Positions 7,998-14,793 of a stretch of 36,133 bases of DNA are shown one piece after another. Below the pieces are notes generated by a model. It ran no database searches, was not told where the DNA came from, and saw nothing but the letters and a program-made list of their open reading frames with translations. Numbering within the stretch: position 1 is the first letter of the stretch; each line of letters begins with the position of its first letter. Made by a program: the position numbers and the translations under genes. The stretch lies in NCBI GenBank assembly GCA_019637095.1, contig JAHBWG010000089.1:1-36133 (forward strand). The letters are read 5' to 3'. The DNA comes from Sandaracinaceae bacterium. Lineage in GTDB: Bacteria; Myxococcota_A; Polyangia; Polyangiales; Sandaracinaceae.

Positions 7998-8517
7998 TGT
8001 GTACCTCGAAGTTCAGTGCCACACGGGGCGGCAGAAAATTCGGACCCGCGGCGAGCGCCACGTCTTCTTCGCCACGGTCGCCACGGTGGCGCTCGGCGAG
8101 CCTCCTTCCGTTTCGCTACCATACAGACCGCTACCGGGGCAGGAAACGCCAGGCCGATCCCTGCCGTCGCACGCCCCGAGAGGGTGATCATCAGGCCGAG
8201 GGCCGAACCGACCCAGGCCCAGTCGGGAGGACCGGCGCTCCGCTCGGCGCGAGCGCCGCTCCCCCCGCGCCTCGGGGAGGCGCCGCATGGCATTCGGATG
8301 GCGCCCGTCGCCGCGCCAATCGCTGGCGCCACCGCGCTTCCGCCCCTCACTTCGTCGCCCGCGCTCGCGGCGCGGAGCGCCCGTGGCTCAGGTCCGTCAT
8401 GAAGCCTCCATCGGATCGTCGTCCGCTCGGTTTCCTGCCGCGGGTCCGCCTGCGCGAGGCTCGCCTCGGCTGCAAACGCGGTTCGGTGAGCTGCTCCGGC
8501 ATGATCCCCTCGCGGCG
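7998..8517. other. Gene-poor gap with a possible decayed minus-strand gene
   Basis: No intact gene is convincing here. On the minus strand one frame reads AEASLAQADPRQETERTT with G/C third positions (around 8400-8460). Further on it gives a hydrophobic stretch, DWAWVGSALGLMITLSGRAT, continuing to LAFPAPVAVCMVAKRKEA (about 8110-8230). A different minus frame nearer the end reads EEDVALAAGPNFLPPRVALN (about 8005-8065) and stops at 7963, inside the protease gene. The pieces resemble one secreted/membrane protein broken by frameshifts, without a start codon. This could also be chance in GC-rich DNA. Confidence 0.3.
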
Positions 8518-8523
8518 TATACT
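8518..8523 (+). promoter_or_regulatory. -10-like hexamer TATACT, leaderless spacing
   Basis: TATACT ends seven bases before the GTG at 8531, so transcription would begin at or next to the start codon. No good -35 is seen at 16-18 bp. Confidence 0.5.
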
Positions 8524-8530
8524 CTTCGGT

Positions 8531-9075
8531 GTGCTCAGCGACAAGCGGCGGTCTTCGCGGCCAACCGTGACGGACATCGGGCGGTGGCGCGCGCGGTTTC
8601 CGGGACGCGGGACGTTCGTCGTCGTTTTTTCGTGGACGCTCGCGGCGTGCGGCCCGGAGGTGGCTCCCGCCCCGGCGAAGACGGTCGATCGAAGCGAAGG
8701 GAGCCGGGTCGATTCGCCTGTGGAGGGCCGGGATTCCCAGCCGTTGGACTCGACGCCCGACGACGGCTCGAGGGTCCTGGCGGGGGCGGCGGAGCCCGCG
8801 GACGCCGTCGAGGCGGCGCCGGAAGCGGTCGAGGCGGAGCCGGAAGGCGAGGTTCCCGCGCCGACGGCGGCGCGGGGCTCGGCCGGGCGTCGCGTGCGAC
8901 CGCCGCCGGGCTGCGAGATGGCACTCTGCTACGTAGCGCACTCCTGCGCGCGCGAGTGCGGGGCTCGCCCCGAAGTCGTCGGGTGCTGTCCCTGCCCGCG
9001 CCACCGCGCCACCTCGTCGACCTCGCGAGCTGTCCACGGGTCCCCGTCGAGCGCTCGATCTTCGATCCCCTCTGA
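8531..9075 (+). pseudogene. Cys-rich lipoprotein gene with apparent frameshift near its 3' end
   Basis: The frame from GTG 8531 (or GTG 8567) gives a signal sequence ending FVVVFSWTLAAC, with lipobox LAAC at 8639-8650. A Pro/Glu/Ala-rich linker follows, then a compact Cys-rich module, PPGCEMALCYVAHSCARECG followed by ARPEVVGCCPCP. After CCPCP (8984-8998) this frame turns into Ser/Arg-rich non-coding-like sequence that stays open for hundreds of bases. Another frame, starting within the next 15 bases, reads LVDLASCPRVPVERSIFDPL and stops at 9075. A single indel between about 8999 and 9012 would join them into a CCPCP...VDLASC module of a kind I associate with myxobacterial lipoproteins. Either the gene is recently damaged or there is an assembly error. 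Starting at 8567 gives a more normal signal length (Cys at residue 28 rather than 40). Function unknown. Confidence 0.55.
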
Positions 9076-9195
9076 CCGGCTTGGCTGGCCAACCCACGCG
9101 AGGAGATCGCTACGGTGTTCACCACCCGACCACGCGACGCCAAGAGTGCTGAGACCTCGCGAAACGTGGTTGACTGCGCTTCTCACCGGCGGAGC

Positions 9196-9897
9196 TCAGC
9201 CTTCGCAGGTGGGGTTGACGCAGAAGTCGTTCGGTGTCTCGTCGCGGGAGCGCAGGTCGATCTCGCTTCGGGGGCGGCGGTCGCAGATCCAGCCCGTCAG
9301 GCCGGCGGCCTCGCACGCGGCGTCGTCGGTGCACGGGGCGCTGCAGCGCTCGCGCAAGGGGTCGCAGGTGAGGCCCGGGTCGCAGGGCTCGGTCAGCCGT
9401 GCGCAGCCGGCGTTCGGAGCGCCGGTCGGCGCGTCCGGGGTCACGCACGCGAGCGTGAGCTCGGTGCCGGGCGACGGCTCGGGCAGGAGACGGATGTTGT
9501 TCGGCGACGGAGCGCCCGGGCACGGCATGTCGTCGGTGAAGTCGTCGTAGAACCAGCCGAGGCCGTCGGGCGGGGGCGCGCCAGCGCTGCGGTCGGTGAC
9601 GACGAGGCGCTCGAGCGCGCACCGCGCGCGGCCGGCGTCGAGGCCGAGGTCGCGGCCGCCGACCGCGTCGCAGCCGACGCCTTCGGGCAACCAGACGCTG
9701 AGCTCGCAACGCTGGAGGTCCACCCAGGGACGGGGCAGGCTGTCGCGGGTCTCGCAGGGCGGCGGCCCATCCCAGGTGATGGTGACGACGTCGGTCGTGG
9801 TGGGGCAGGCGGGGGTCGGGAGGCCTCCGTCGCAAGCGAAGAGCGCGAAGGGAGCGAGCGCGGCGAGGGCGCACGCGGGAGCGCGGCGGGAAGTCAT
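9196..9897 (-). CDS. Cys-rich lipoprotein, unknown function
   Basis: The 233-aa protein starts MTSRRAPACALAALAPFALF followed by the lipobox Cys (FALFAC), so it should be a periplasmic or outer-membrane lipoprotein. The mature part has about 17 Cys and ends with a disulfide-type region (CARLTEPCDPGLTCDPLRER, then CSAPCTDDAACEAAG) resembling the Dickkopf/EGF-like cassettes often annotated in myxobacterial lipoproteins. No enzyme motif is visible. I chose the ATG at 9897 because it places the signal peptide at the N-terminus and because TAGAGT lies exactly seven bases upstream; an in-frame ATG at 9972 would add 25 non-signal residues. It is divergent from the gene at 9971. Confidence 0.85.
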   Translation of the reverse strand: MTSRRAPACALAALAPFALFACDGGLPTPACPTTTDVVTITWDGPPPCETRDSLPRPWVDLQRCELSVWLPEGVGCDAVGGRDLGLDAGRARCALERLVVTDRSAGAPPPDGLGWFYDDFTDDMPCPGAPSPNNIRLLPEPSPGTELTLACVTPDAPTGAPNAGCARLTEPCDPGLTCDPLRERCSAPCTDDAACEAAGLTGWICDRRPRSEIDLRSRDETPNDFCVNPTCEG

Positions 9898-9904
9898 GGC
9901 CGGG

Positions 9905-9910
9905 ACTCTA
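9905..9910 (-). promoter_or_regulatory. -10-like hexamer TAGAGT, leaderless spacing
   Basis: On the minus strand TAGAGT is followed by seven bases and then the lipoprotein ATG at 9897, which fits a leaderless transcript. Confidence 0.5.
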
Positions 9911-9930
9911 GCCGACGACGAACGACGCGC

Positions 9931-9959
9931 TTGGGGGTGAGGCCCGACGCCGTCATACT
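9931..9959 (+). promoter_or_regulatory. Sigma70-type promoter for the 9971 gene
   Basis: TTGGGG (9931-9936) and CATACT (9954-9959) are separated by exactly 17 bp, and the ATG follows 11 bases later. This is one of the two best complete promoters in the window. Confidence 0.6.
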
Positions 9960-9970
9960 CGGGCTCGACC

Positions 9971-10591
9971 ATGCCTTCGCTCGCCCGCTACCTGCTGCTG
10001 TTTCCCAACCGCGTCGAGACGAACCTAGCGGCGGTCGAGCGCGCCGGCCTCGTCCCGGTGACGCCGAACCCGTGGCAGATCACGCTCGGGGTCGCGCGGA
10101 TGTGGCACCGGGTGCTCTTCCGCAGCGAGACGATCGGGACGTGCGCGGCCGACCCGGTGCGCCCTTCGTGGCGCGCGCGCCTGCTCGAGCGGCGGCCGCT
10201 GCGCTTCCCGTTCCTCGTGCGCGAGCGGGCGATCGCGCCGCTCGACTTCTCGGGGCTCGCGAGCCCGCCCGAGCGGATCATCCGGCACCTGCTCGGGGCG
10301 CACCACGACGCGAACCAGTTCGCCTACGACCTGGCCCTGCTCTCGGTCCACCCGGGCAAGCTCGAAACAGCAGCGTGTCCTCGGGACGCCGACGTGCGTA
10401 GCCGTCGGCCCGCGCGGGCACAGGACAGGAGGTCTCGCGTGCCGTCGCGCCCACCGGCGCTCATCGGTCCGAGCGGCTCGTCGTTGCGCACGCTCACCTG
10501 GGCGGCGTGACGGCGCCCGCTCATCGGGGACGAGGCGCTGCGCCCCATCCTCGAGGCGCGCCTCGCGCGCTGGATCGCCGAAGACGCCTGA
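9971..10591 (+). pseudogene. Unknown protein gene interrupted by ~150 bp of unrelated in-frame sequence
   Basis: The first ~132 codons (MPSLARYLLLFPNRVETNLA to AYDLALLSVHPGKLE) have strong G/C third positions and read like a normal cytoplasmic protein of a family I do not recognise. From about 10366 the frame becomes Arg/Ser-rich (ETAACPRDADVRSRRPARAQ) and ends in TGA at 10508-10510. Immediately after that stop, in the same frame, coding character returns with RPLIGDEALRPILEARLARW, followed by IAEDA and a stop at 10589-10591. The simplest reading is an insertion of roughly 147-153 bp that preserved the frame but brought in a stop codon. Alternatively the protein simply ends at 10510. A good promoter precedes it. 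Confidence 0.5.
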
Positions 10592-10647
10592 CACGCCGCG
10601 CGCGCGGGGTCTCGATCGTCGTGTGGAAGCGACGCGTCGCGTGCGGC

Positions 10648-11469
10648 TCACGGCGCGTCGGTCGGGTCCCACGCGAGGTGGAGGTCCTCCTCGAGCGCGT
10701 CGAGCCGCGCCATCTGCGCGGGCTCGAGGCTGAAGTCGAAGACGGACGCGTTCTCGTCGATCCGCGCGGGGCGTGTCGACTTCGGCAGGGCGACGTAGCC
10801 CTTCTGGAGCGACCAGCGGATCAAGACCTGCGCCGGGGTCCGCCCCGCCTCCGCCGCGACCGCGGCGAGCGCCGGCGCGTCGAGCCGCTCGCCCTTGGTC
10901 AGCGGGCTGTACGCCTCGACGACGACGCCGTGCGCCTCGCACCACGCCACGGTCGCGCGCTGCTGGCAGAACGGATGGAGCTCGATCTGGTTCACCGCCG
11001 GGGGGACCTCCGCGTAGCCCGAGAGCTCCTCGAGGTGGCGCACGACGAAGTTGCTCACGCCGATCGCGCGCGCCCGACCCTCGCGGTGCACGCGCTCCAT
11101 CGCGCGCCAGCTCTCGCGGCGATGCGCGGCGACGGGCCAGTGCATCAGGTACAGATCGACCGCGTCCAGGCCGAGCGCGGCGAGGCTCGCGTCGAACGCG
11201 CGCAGCGTCGCGTCGAAGCCCTGGTCCGAGTTCCAGAGCTTGGTGGTGATGAACACCTCTTCGCGCGGCACGCCGCTCGCGGACAGCGCCGCGCCCACGT
11301 CGGCCTCGTTGCCGTAGACGCGCGCCGTGTCGACGTGGCGGTAGCCGCGCGCGAGCGCCGCGCGCACCGCGTCGCGCGTCGCCGCGCCGCGGCCGGCGAG
11401 GTAGACGCCGAGCCCGAGGCGCGGGATCGCGACGCCAGGACGGAGCGGGACGGTCGACGCGAGGTCCAC
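10648..11469 (-). CDS. Aldo/keto reductase (2,5-diketogluconate reductase-like)
   Basis: This 273-aa protein is a full-length AKR TIM barrel, a cytoplasmic NADPH-dependent carbonyl reductase family. The catalytic tetrad is visible: D47 and Y52 in HVDTARVYGNE, K77 in TTKLW and H110 in LYLMHWP. Further family signatures are GVSNF at 137-141, QIELHPF at 161-167 (substrate pocket), and LPKSTRPARIDEN, which carries the 2'-phosphate-binding Lys/Arg of NADPH users. It is closest in pattern to the DkgA/DkgB group, whose substrates are small aldehydes and keto sugars; the true substrate cannot be told. The start is GTG at 11469, with CAGGCT seven bases upstream. It is divergent from the membrane protein gene at 11529, with 59 bases between the two starts. 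Confidence 0.95.
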   Translation of the reverse strand: MDLASTVPLRPGVAIPRLGLGVYLAGRGAATRDAVRAALARGYRHVDTARVYGNEADVGAALSASGVPREEVFITTKLWNSDQGFDATLRAFDASLAALGLDAVDLYLMHWPVAAHRRESWRAMERVHREGRARAIGVSNFVVRHLEELSGYAEVPPAVNQIELHPFCQQRATVAWCEAHGVVVEAYSPLTKGERLDAPALAAVAAEAGRTPAQVLIRWSLQKGYVALPKSTRPARIDENASVFDFSLEPAQMARLDALEEDLHLAWDPTDAP

Positions 11470-11515
11470 GCGAGAGAGCCTGTCACGATCCGTGCGCCGC
11501 GGGCGAGAGGCGCGA

Positions 11516-11521
11516 TACGCT
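11516..11521 (+). promoter_or_regulatory. -10-like hexamer TACGCT, leaderless spacing
   Basis: TACGCT is followed by seven bases and the GTG at 11529; no ribosome-binding site lies between. Confidence 0.45.
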
Positions 11522-11528
11522 CGAGCCC

Positions 11529-12146
11529 GTGGACGAGTACGAGCGCACGCACATGCGAGGCGGCGGAGCGCTGTTGCACCGACAGAAGGCGGTCATGCCG
11601 CGCTGGGTGCTGGGCCTCGTCGCCGCGCCCGGCGGGCTCGTCGTGATCGCCGCGCTCGCGCTCCTGGCCGCGGGCGTCATCGCCGGCGGCGGCGCGGCGG
11701 CGATGGCCGCGGGCGGCGCGCTGCTCTCGGCGCTGATCGTCGCGATCCTCGTGCTGACGGGGGTCAGCCGCCTGACCGTCTCGGAGGGAGAGATCCAGCT
11801 CCAGCTCGGCCTCGGCGGCGCGACGATCCCCGTCGCGTCGATCACGCGGGTCTCCGTCGCCGACGCCGGCGTGCGCAACCGCGGCATCGGCGTGCGCCGC
11901 CTCGTCGGCGGCGGCACCTTGTACTCGCTCATGGGCGATCCGGCGCGCGCGGTGAAGATCGAGCGCGCCGACGAGGCGCCGACCTACCTGTCCTGCCGCG
12001 AGCCCGAGGCCGTGCTCGCCGCGATCGAGCGCGCGCGCGCCGCGGTCCCCCGCGTCCGCGTCGAGCAGGACGATCCCGTCGAGCAGGACGATCCCGTCGA
12101 GCACGACGATCCCGTCGAGCGCACGCTGGACGACCGCGCCCGGTGA
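11529..12146 (+). CDS. Membrane protein with C-terminal beta domain and repeat tail
   Basis: The 205-aa protein (GTG start, VDEYERTHMRGGG) has two hydrophobic helices close together, at about residues 25-50 (VLGLVAAPGGLVVIAALALL) and 58-78 (AAGGALLSALIVAILVLTG). A soluble domain of about 100 residues follows (LTVSEGEIQLQLGLGGATIP through VSVADAGVRNRGIGVRRLVG), resembling the PH-like domain seen behind paired helices in bacterial bPH/YdbT-type proteins. That similarity is my inference. The C-terminus holds three copies of a VEQDDP-type hexapeptide, encoded by an 18-bp tandem repeat. Function unknown. An internal ATG at codon 9 is an alternative start, but the TACGCT hexamer favours the GTG. 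Confidence 0.8.
   Translation: MDEYERTHMRGGGALLHRQKAVMPRWVLGLVAAPGGLVVIAALALLAAGVIAGGGAAAMAAGGALLSALIVAILVLTGVSRLTVSEGEIQLQLGLGGATIPVASITRVSVADAGVRNRGIGVRRLVGGGTLYSLMGDPARAVKIERADEAPTYLSCREPEAVLAAIERARAAVPRVRVEQDDPVEQDDPVEHDDPVERTLDDRAR
12060..12113 (+). repeat. 18-bp tandem repeat, three copies, in frame
   Basis: The unit gtcgagcaggacgatccc occurs at 12060-12077 and 12078-12095, and with one change (agg to acg) at 12096-12113. It encodes VEQDDP, VEQDDP, VEHDDP and adds an acidic tail to the membrane protein. Confidence 0.9.
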
Positions 12147-12183
12147 GCCGCCCTGCGGCGACCTCGACGAGCGAACGGCGCCA

Positions 12184-13110
12184 TCAGTAGGCGTCGAAGT
12201 CGAGGAGCTCGAACGTGCGCGGCACCAGCGGATCGGGCGCCGTCGAGTCGAGCGGCAAGTACGTGAGGTTGAGCGGCGCAGGGAGGAGGCGGCGCGGGAT
12301 CGGCACCCCCGGCACGTGGGCGTCCCCATTCCATCCCGCGTACAGGTAGAAGGCCGTCCGATGCCCACGCGCGGCCGCCGCGAGCAGGCGACGCATCGCG
12401 GGCGGCCGGCCCGGCGCCGAGAGGACCTTGAGGATGACGGCCACCGGCACGCCCCGATGCAGCGTCCGGCAGGACACGATCGCGCCCCTGCGATCGTGAT
12501 GCAGCAGATAGCTCGCCCGGGGCGAGGCGAGCCTCCACCGCAGCGTCTCGCGGTCCCACGCCTGCTCCCAGCCGCCCGCGCGCGACGCGAAGAACGCCTC
12601 GGGCAGGTCGTCGGCTCCGGCGCGCGACACGCCGCGCAGACGCACCGGTGCCGCGACGCCGACCCGCACCGGCAGCGGCGCGACGAACCGGAAGCCCAGG
12701 GACTTCACGAGCCCGTGGGTCGAGTTGGCGTTCCCGACGCCGAGCACGCCGACGATGCCGCGCGTCGTCCGCGCGCGTTCGTACGTGGCCTTCGCGGTTC
12801 GCGTGAACGCGCCCTTGCCGCGCGACGCCTCACTCACGGCCGAGTTGAGCGACAGCGACATCGGCAGCGTGCGCGTCCCATCGCGCCAGCGCTGCGGGAC
12901 GATCGCGTAGTGAGCGCGGCAGACGTCGCCGTGCATCAGGTTCGCGGCGACCTCCTGGCCACACGGGTTGTCGCGGTAGAGCCACTCGAGGTACCGACGC
13001 GAGAACGGCGCGGCGTGGAGCGCGCGCAGCCGCTCGCCGAAGACGTCGTTCAGCAGATCTTCCACGACCTCGAGGTCGACCTGCTCGTTCAGGAGATGCT
13101 CGGAGACCAC
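12184..13110 (-). CDS. GNAT-fold acetyltransferase-like protein of a glycan operon
   Basis: The 308-aa protein starts at GTG 13110 (VVSEHLLNEQVDLEVVEDLL) and overlaps the end of the deacetylase gene by 22 bases. Residues 36-75 (FSRRYLEWLYRDNPCGQEVA, then AHYAIVPQRW) and 86-142 fit a GNAT N-acyltransferase fold. SRGKGAF at 96-102 is in the place of the acetyl-CoA pyrophosphate loop (R/Q-x-x-G-x-G/A), and NANSTHGLVKSLGFRF (127-142) matches the late 'N...lGF' motif. A second half (residues 150-308) follows, as in the long GNATs found near polysaccharide and lipid-modification genes. It is transcribed after a SAM methyltransferase and a polysaccharide deacetylase. A plausible role is N-acylation of a deacetylated amino sugar, but that is inference from context. 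Confidence 0.82.
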   Translation of the reverse strand: MVSEHLLNEQVDLEVVEDLLNDVFGERLRALHAAPFSRRYLEWLYRDNPCGQEVAANLMHGDVCRAHYAIVPQRWRDGTRTLPMSLSLNSAVSEASRGKGAFTRTAKATYERARTTRGIVGVLGVGNANSTHGLVKSLGFRFVAPLPVRVGVAAPVRLRGVSRAGADDLPEAFFASRAGGWEQAWDRETLRWRLASPRASYLLHHDRRGAIVSCRTLHRGVPVAVILKVLSAPGRPPAMRRLLAAAARGHRTAFYLYAGWNGDAHVPGVPIPRRLLPAPLNLTYLPLDSTAPDPLVPRTFELLDFDAY

Positions 13111-13904
13111 GTCGTCAGATCCTGCATCCGGGACGCGACCTCGGCCATCGTCACGCGGCTCCCCGCCGCGAGCGCGCCGACGCGCCCCCACGTCCCGCGA
13201 CGGTTGAGCCAGAGCAGCACGCTCGTCGGGGTGCTCGCCCCGGCGATCCGCGTGTACGGCTCGTCGGCGTCGAAGTCGTACGGGTGGCAGTAGGTCCAGA
13301 GGACGGTTCCGTCGGCGCGCGAGGCCCACCGCTCCACCAAGCGCAGCGGGAGGTAGCGCAGGTACACGCCTCCGAGGTACGGCACCGTCAGCGGCCCGAT
13401 CCGTCGCACGGGACAGGGGAGCTCGACCAGCCCGGAAGGCCACCGAAACGGGTGGGCGGGCGCCTCGGGAAAACCGTGCAGAGGGTTGGGCGCCGGCATC
13501 ACGCTGGAGGAGTACTCGAAGCCCGCCTCACGCAGGACGTCGGGCGCCCACGGCGTCGCGCGCGTCAGCGAGAAGATCGGCGCGCGGTAGCCGACGACGC
13601 GGTGTTGCGCGACATCTTCGAGCAGGGCCTTGGCGCGCAGCGTGTCGGCTCGGAAGCCCTCGGGCCCGAGCTGACCGAGGGGCTCGTGCGACCACGAATG
13701 ACAGGCAACCTCGTGGCCCCGCGCCGCGAGCTCGCGCACGAGCTCGGGCGCCGACGCGGCGAGCCGCCCGACGACGAACACCGTGCCGCGGATGTCCTGG
13801 GCGTCGCACCAGTCGAGGATCCGCCGCGCCACGTCGATGTGGCGACCTCGGGGCGCGTAGGCGCCCGTGTGGTCTTCGAGGTCGAGCGTGAAGGCGGCGG
13901 TCAT
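13089..13904 (-). CDS. Polysaccharide deacetylase, cytoplasmic NodB family
   Basis: The 271-aa protein lacks a signal peptide. It shows the NodB homology motifs: an acidic metal/catalytic motif FTLDLEDH (D8, D11), the HxxxH metal motif CHSWSHE (H69, H73) and GYRAPIFS (R107-P109). The C-terminal part (LPCPVRRIGPLTVPYLGGVY, then TVLWTYCHPYDFD) matches the layout of the deacetylases of exosortase/exopolysaccharide clusters (TIGR03006/DUF3473 type), which act on lipid-linked or nucleotide-linked N-acetyl sugars. The ATG overlaps the methyltransferase stop (ATGA, 13901-13904), and its own end overlaps the GNAT gene, so the three form one operon. Substrate unknown. Confidence 0.92.
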   Translation of the reverse strand: MTAAFTLDLEDHTGAYAPRGRHIDVARRILDWCDAQDIRGTVFVVGRLAASAPELVRELAARGHEVACHSWSHEPLGQLGPEGFRADTLRAKALLEDVAQHRVVGYRAPIFSLTRATPWAPDVLREAGFEYSSSVMPAPNPLHGFPEAPAHPFRWPSGLVELPCPVRRIGPLTVPYLGGVYLRYLPLRLVERWASRADGTVLWTYCHPYDFDADEPYTRIAGASTPTSVLLWLNRRGTWGRVGALAAGSRVTMAEVASRMQDLTTWSPSIS

Positions 13905-14599
13905 CGCGCCCCGGGCGCGCCTCCGCGGACGTGCACGACGTAGAAGAGGTTCACGTCCATGCTCGGCACGTGGAACGGCAACCAGTGCTCCTCGAGATCG
14001 CGGAAGTAGTACCGGATGAACGCGACGAGGTTGTTGATCGGGTTCACGTGCTCGCGCGACATCCAGTAGTCGTAGTCGATCCCGACGTCGATGAACCGCT
14101 GGCGTGACCCGACCGCCCGCCCGATCCGCCACGCGACGCCCGGGTCGCACGGCAAGACGATCGTGAGGATCCCGCGCGGGCTCAGCACGCGGTGCCACTC
14201 CCGCAAGACGACGTGCGGGTCGACGAGGTGCTCGAGCACGTGAGCCGCGATCACGCGATCGAAGTGCCCGTCCGGGTAGGGCAGCGACGTCGCGTCTGCG
14301 GCCTCGACGCGGACGCCGCGCGCTCCCGGCGGCAGCTTCGCCCCCTTCAGCGGCTCGAGGTCGAGATCCGTCATCACGTACTCGTCGAACCCGTGCCGCA
14401 CGAACTGGATGTGCATCCCGTTGCCCGCCCCGACCTCGAGGACGCGCGCGAAGTGGGCTGCCGACCCGAAGGGCCGCTCGGCCCACTCGTGGCTCTTCTT
14501 GAGGAAGTAGCCAGCGAGGCCGGGGCGCTCGTGGAACGCGCGGTACGCGTCCGGCCACCGGCGCTTGTACTCCGCGAAGCTGGGCTCTTCTCGAATCAT
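13901..14599 (-). CDS. Class I SAM-dependent methyltransferase
   Basis: The 232-aa protein has motif I VLEVGAGNGMH (53-63) for SAM binding. It also has an acidic loop, VMTDLDLEPLKG (75-86), a motif II/III region, AADATSLPYPDGHFDRVIAAH (written here in two overlapping readings as ADATSLPYPDGHFD and FDRVIAAHVLEH), and HRVLSPRGIL. This is the Methyltransf_11 pattern. The target is unknown; the neighbours (deacetylase, acyltransferase) suggest a sugar or lipid-linked intermediate. I start at ATG 14599 (MIREEPSFAEYKRRW); an in-frame start at 14665 would add 22 Arg/Gly-rich residues that look non-coding. A TAGGGT hexamer lies at 14619-14624, 19 bases upstream. Confidence 0.9.
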   Translation of the reverse strand: MIREEPSFAEYKRRWPDAYRAFHERPGLAGYFLKKSHEWAERPFGSAAHFARVLEVGAGNGMHIQFVRHGFDEYVMTDLDLEPLKGAKLPPGARGVRVEAADATSLPYPDGHFDRVIAAHVLEHLVDPHVVLREWHRVLSPRGILTIVLPCDPGVAWRIGRAVGSRQRFIDVGIDYDYWMSREHVNPINNLVAFIRYYFRDLEEHWLPFHVPSMDVNLFYVVHVRGGAPGAR

Positions 14600-14793
14600 C
14601 GGCGGGCCGCTCGCGCGGACCCTACGCGACGCGCGGGGACCGAGCAACGCCCCCTCGGTCCCCACGATCCCGGCGCGGCGCGCGGCCCCCGGGGCGGACC
14701 GATCCGCCTCCCGATCGTTCGACCGCCGCGTGGGCGCCTGCTACGTCGCTCACGAAGCGTGGCGCACTGTCGATCACCCCACGTGTGCTGCGG

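Noticed and set aside
9076-9550. Continuation of the 8531 lipoprotein frame to 9550
   Set aside because: Beyond 8998 it is Ser/Arg/Pro-rich without homology features and runs antisense to a solid lipoprotein gene.
10366-10516. Intein or self-splicing element in the 9971 gene
   Set aside because: About 50 codons is too short for an intein, no splicing motifs are seen, and it holds an in-frame stop; it is also too short for a known group I or II intron.
13111-13443. Extension of the GNAT frame upstream to 13443
   Set aside because: It overlaps the catalytic half of the deacetylase and is Arg-rich; GTG 13110 gives a normal N-terminus.
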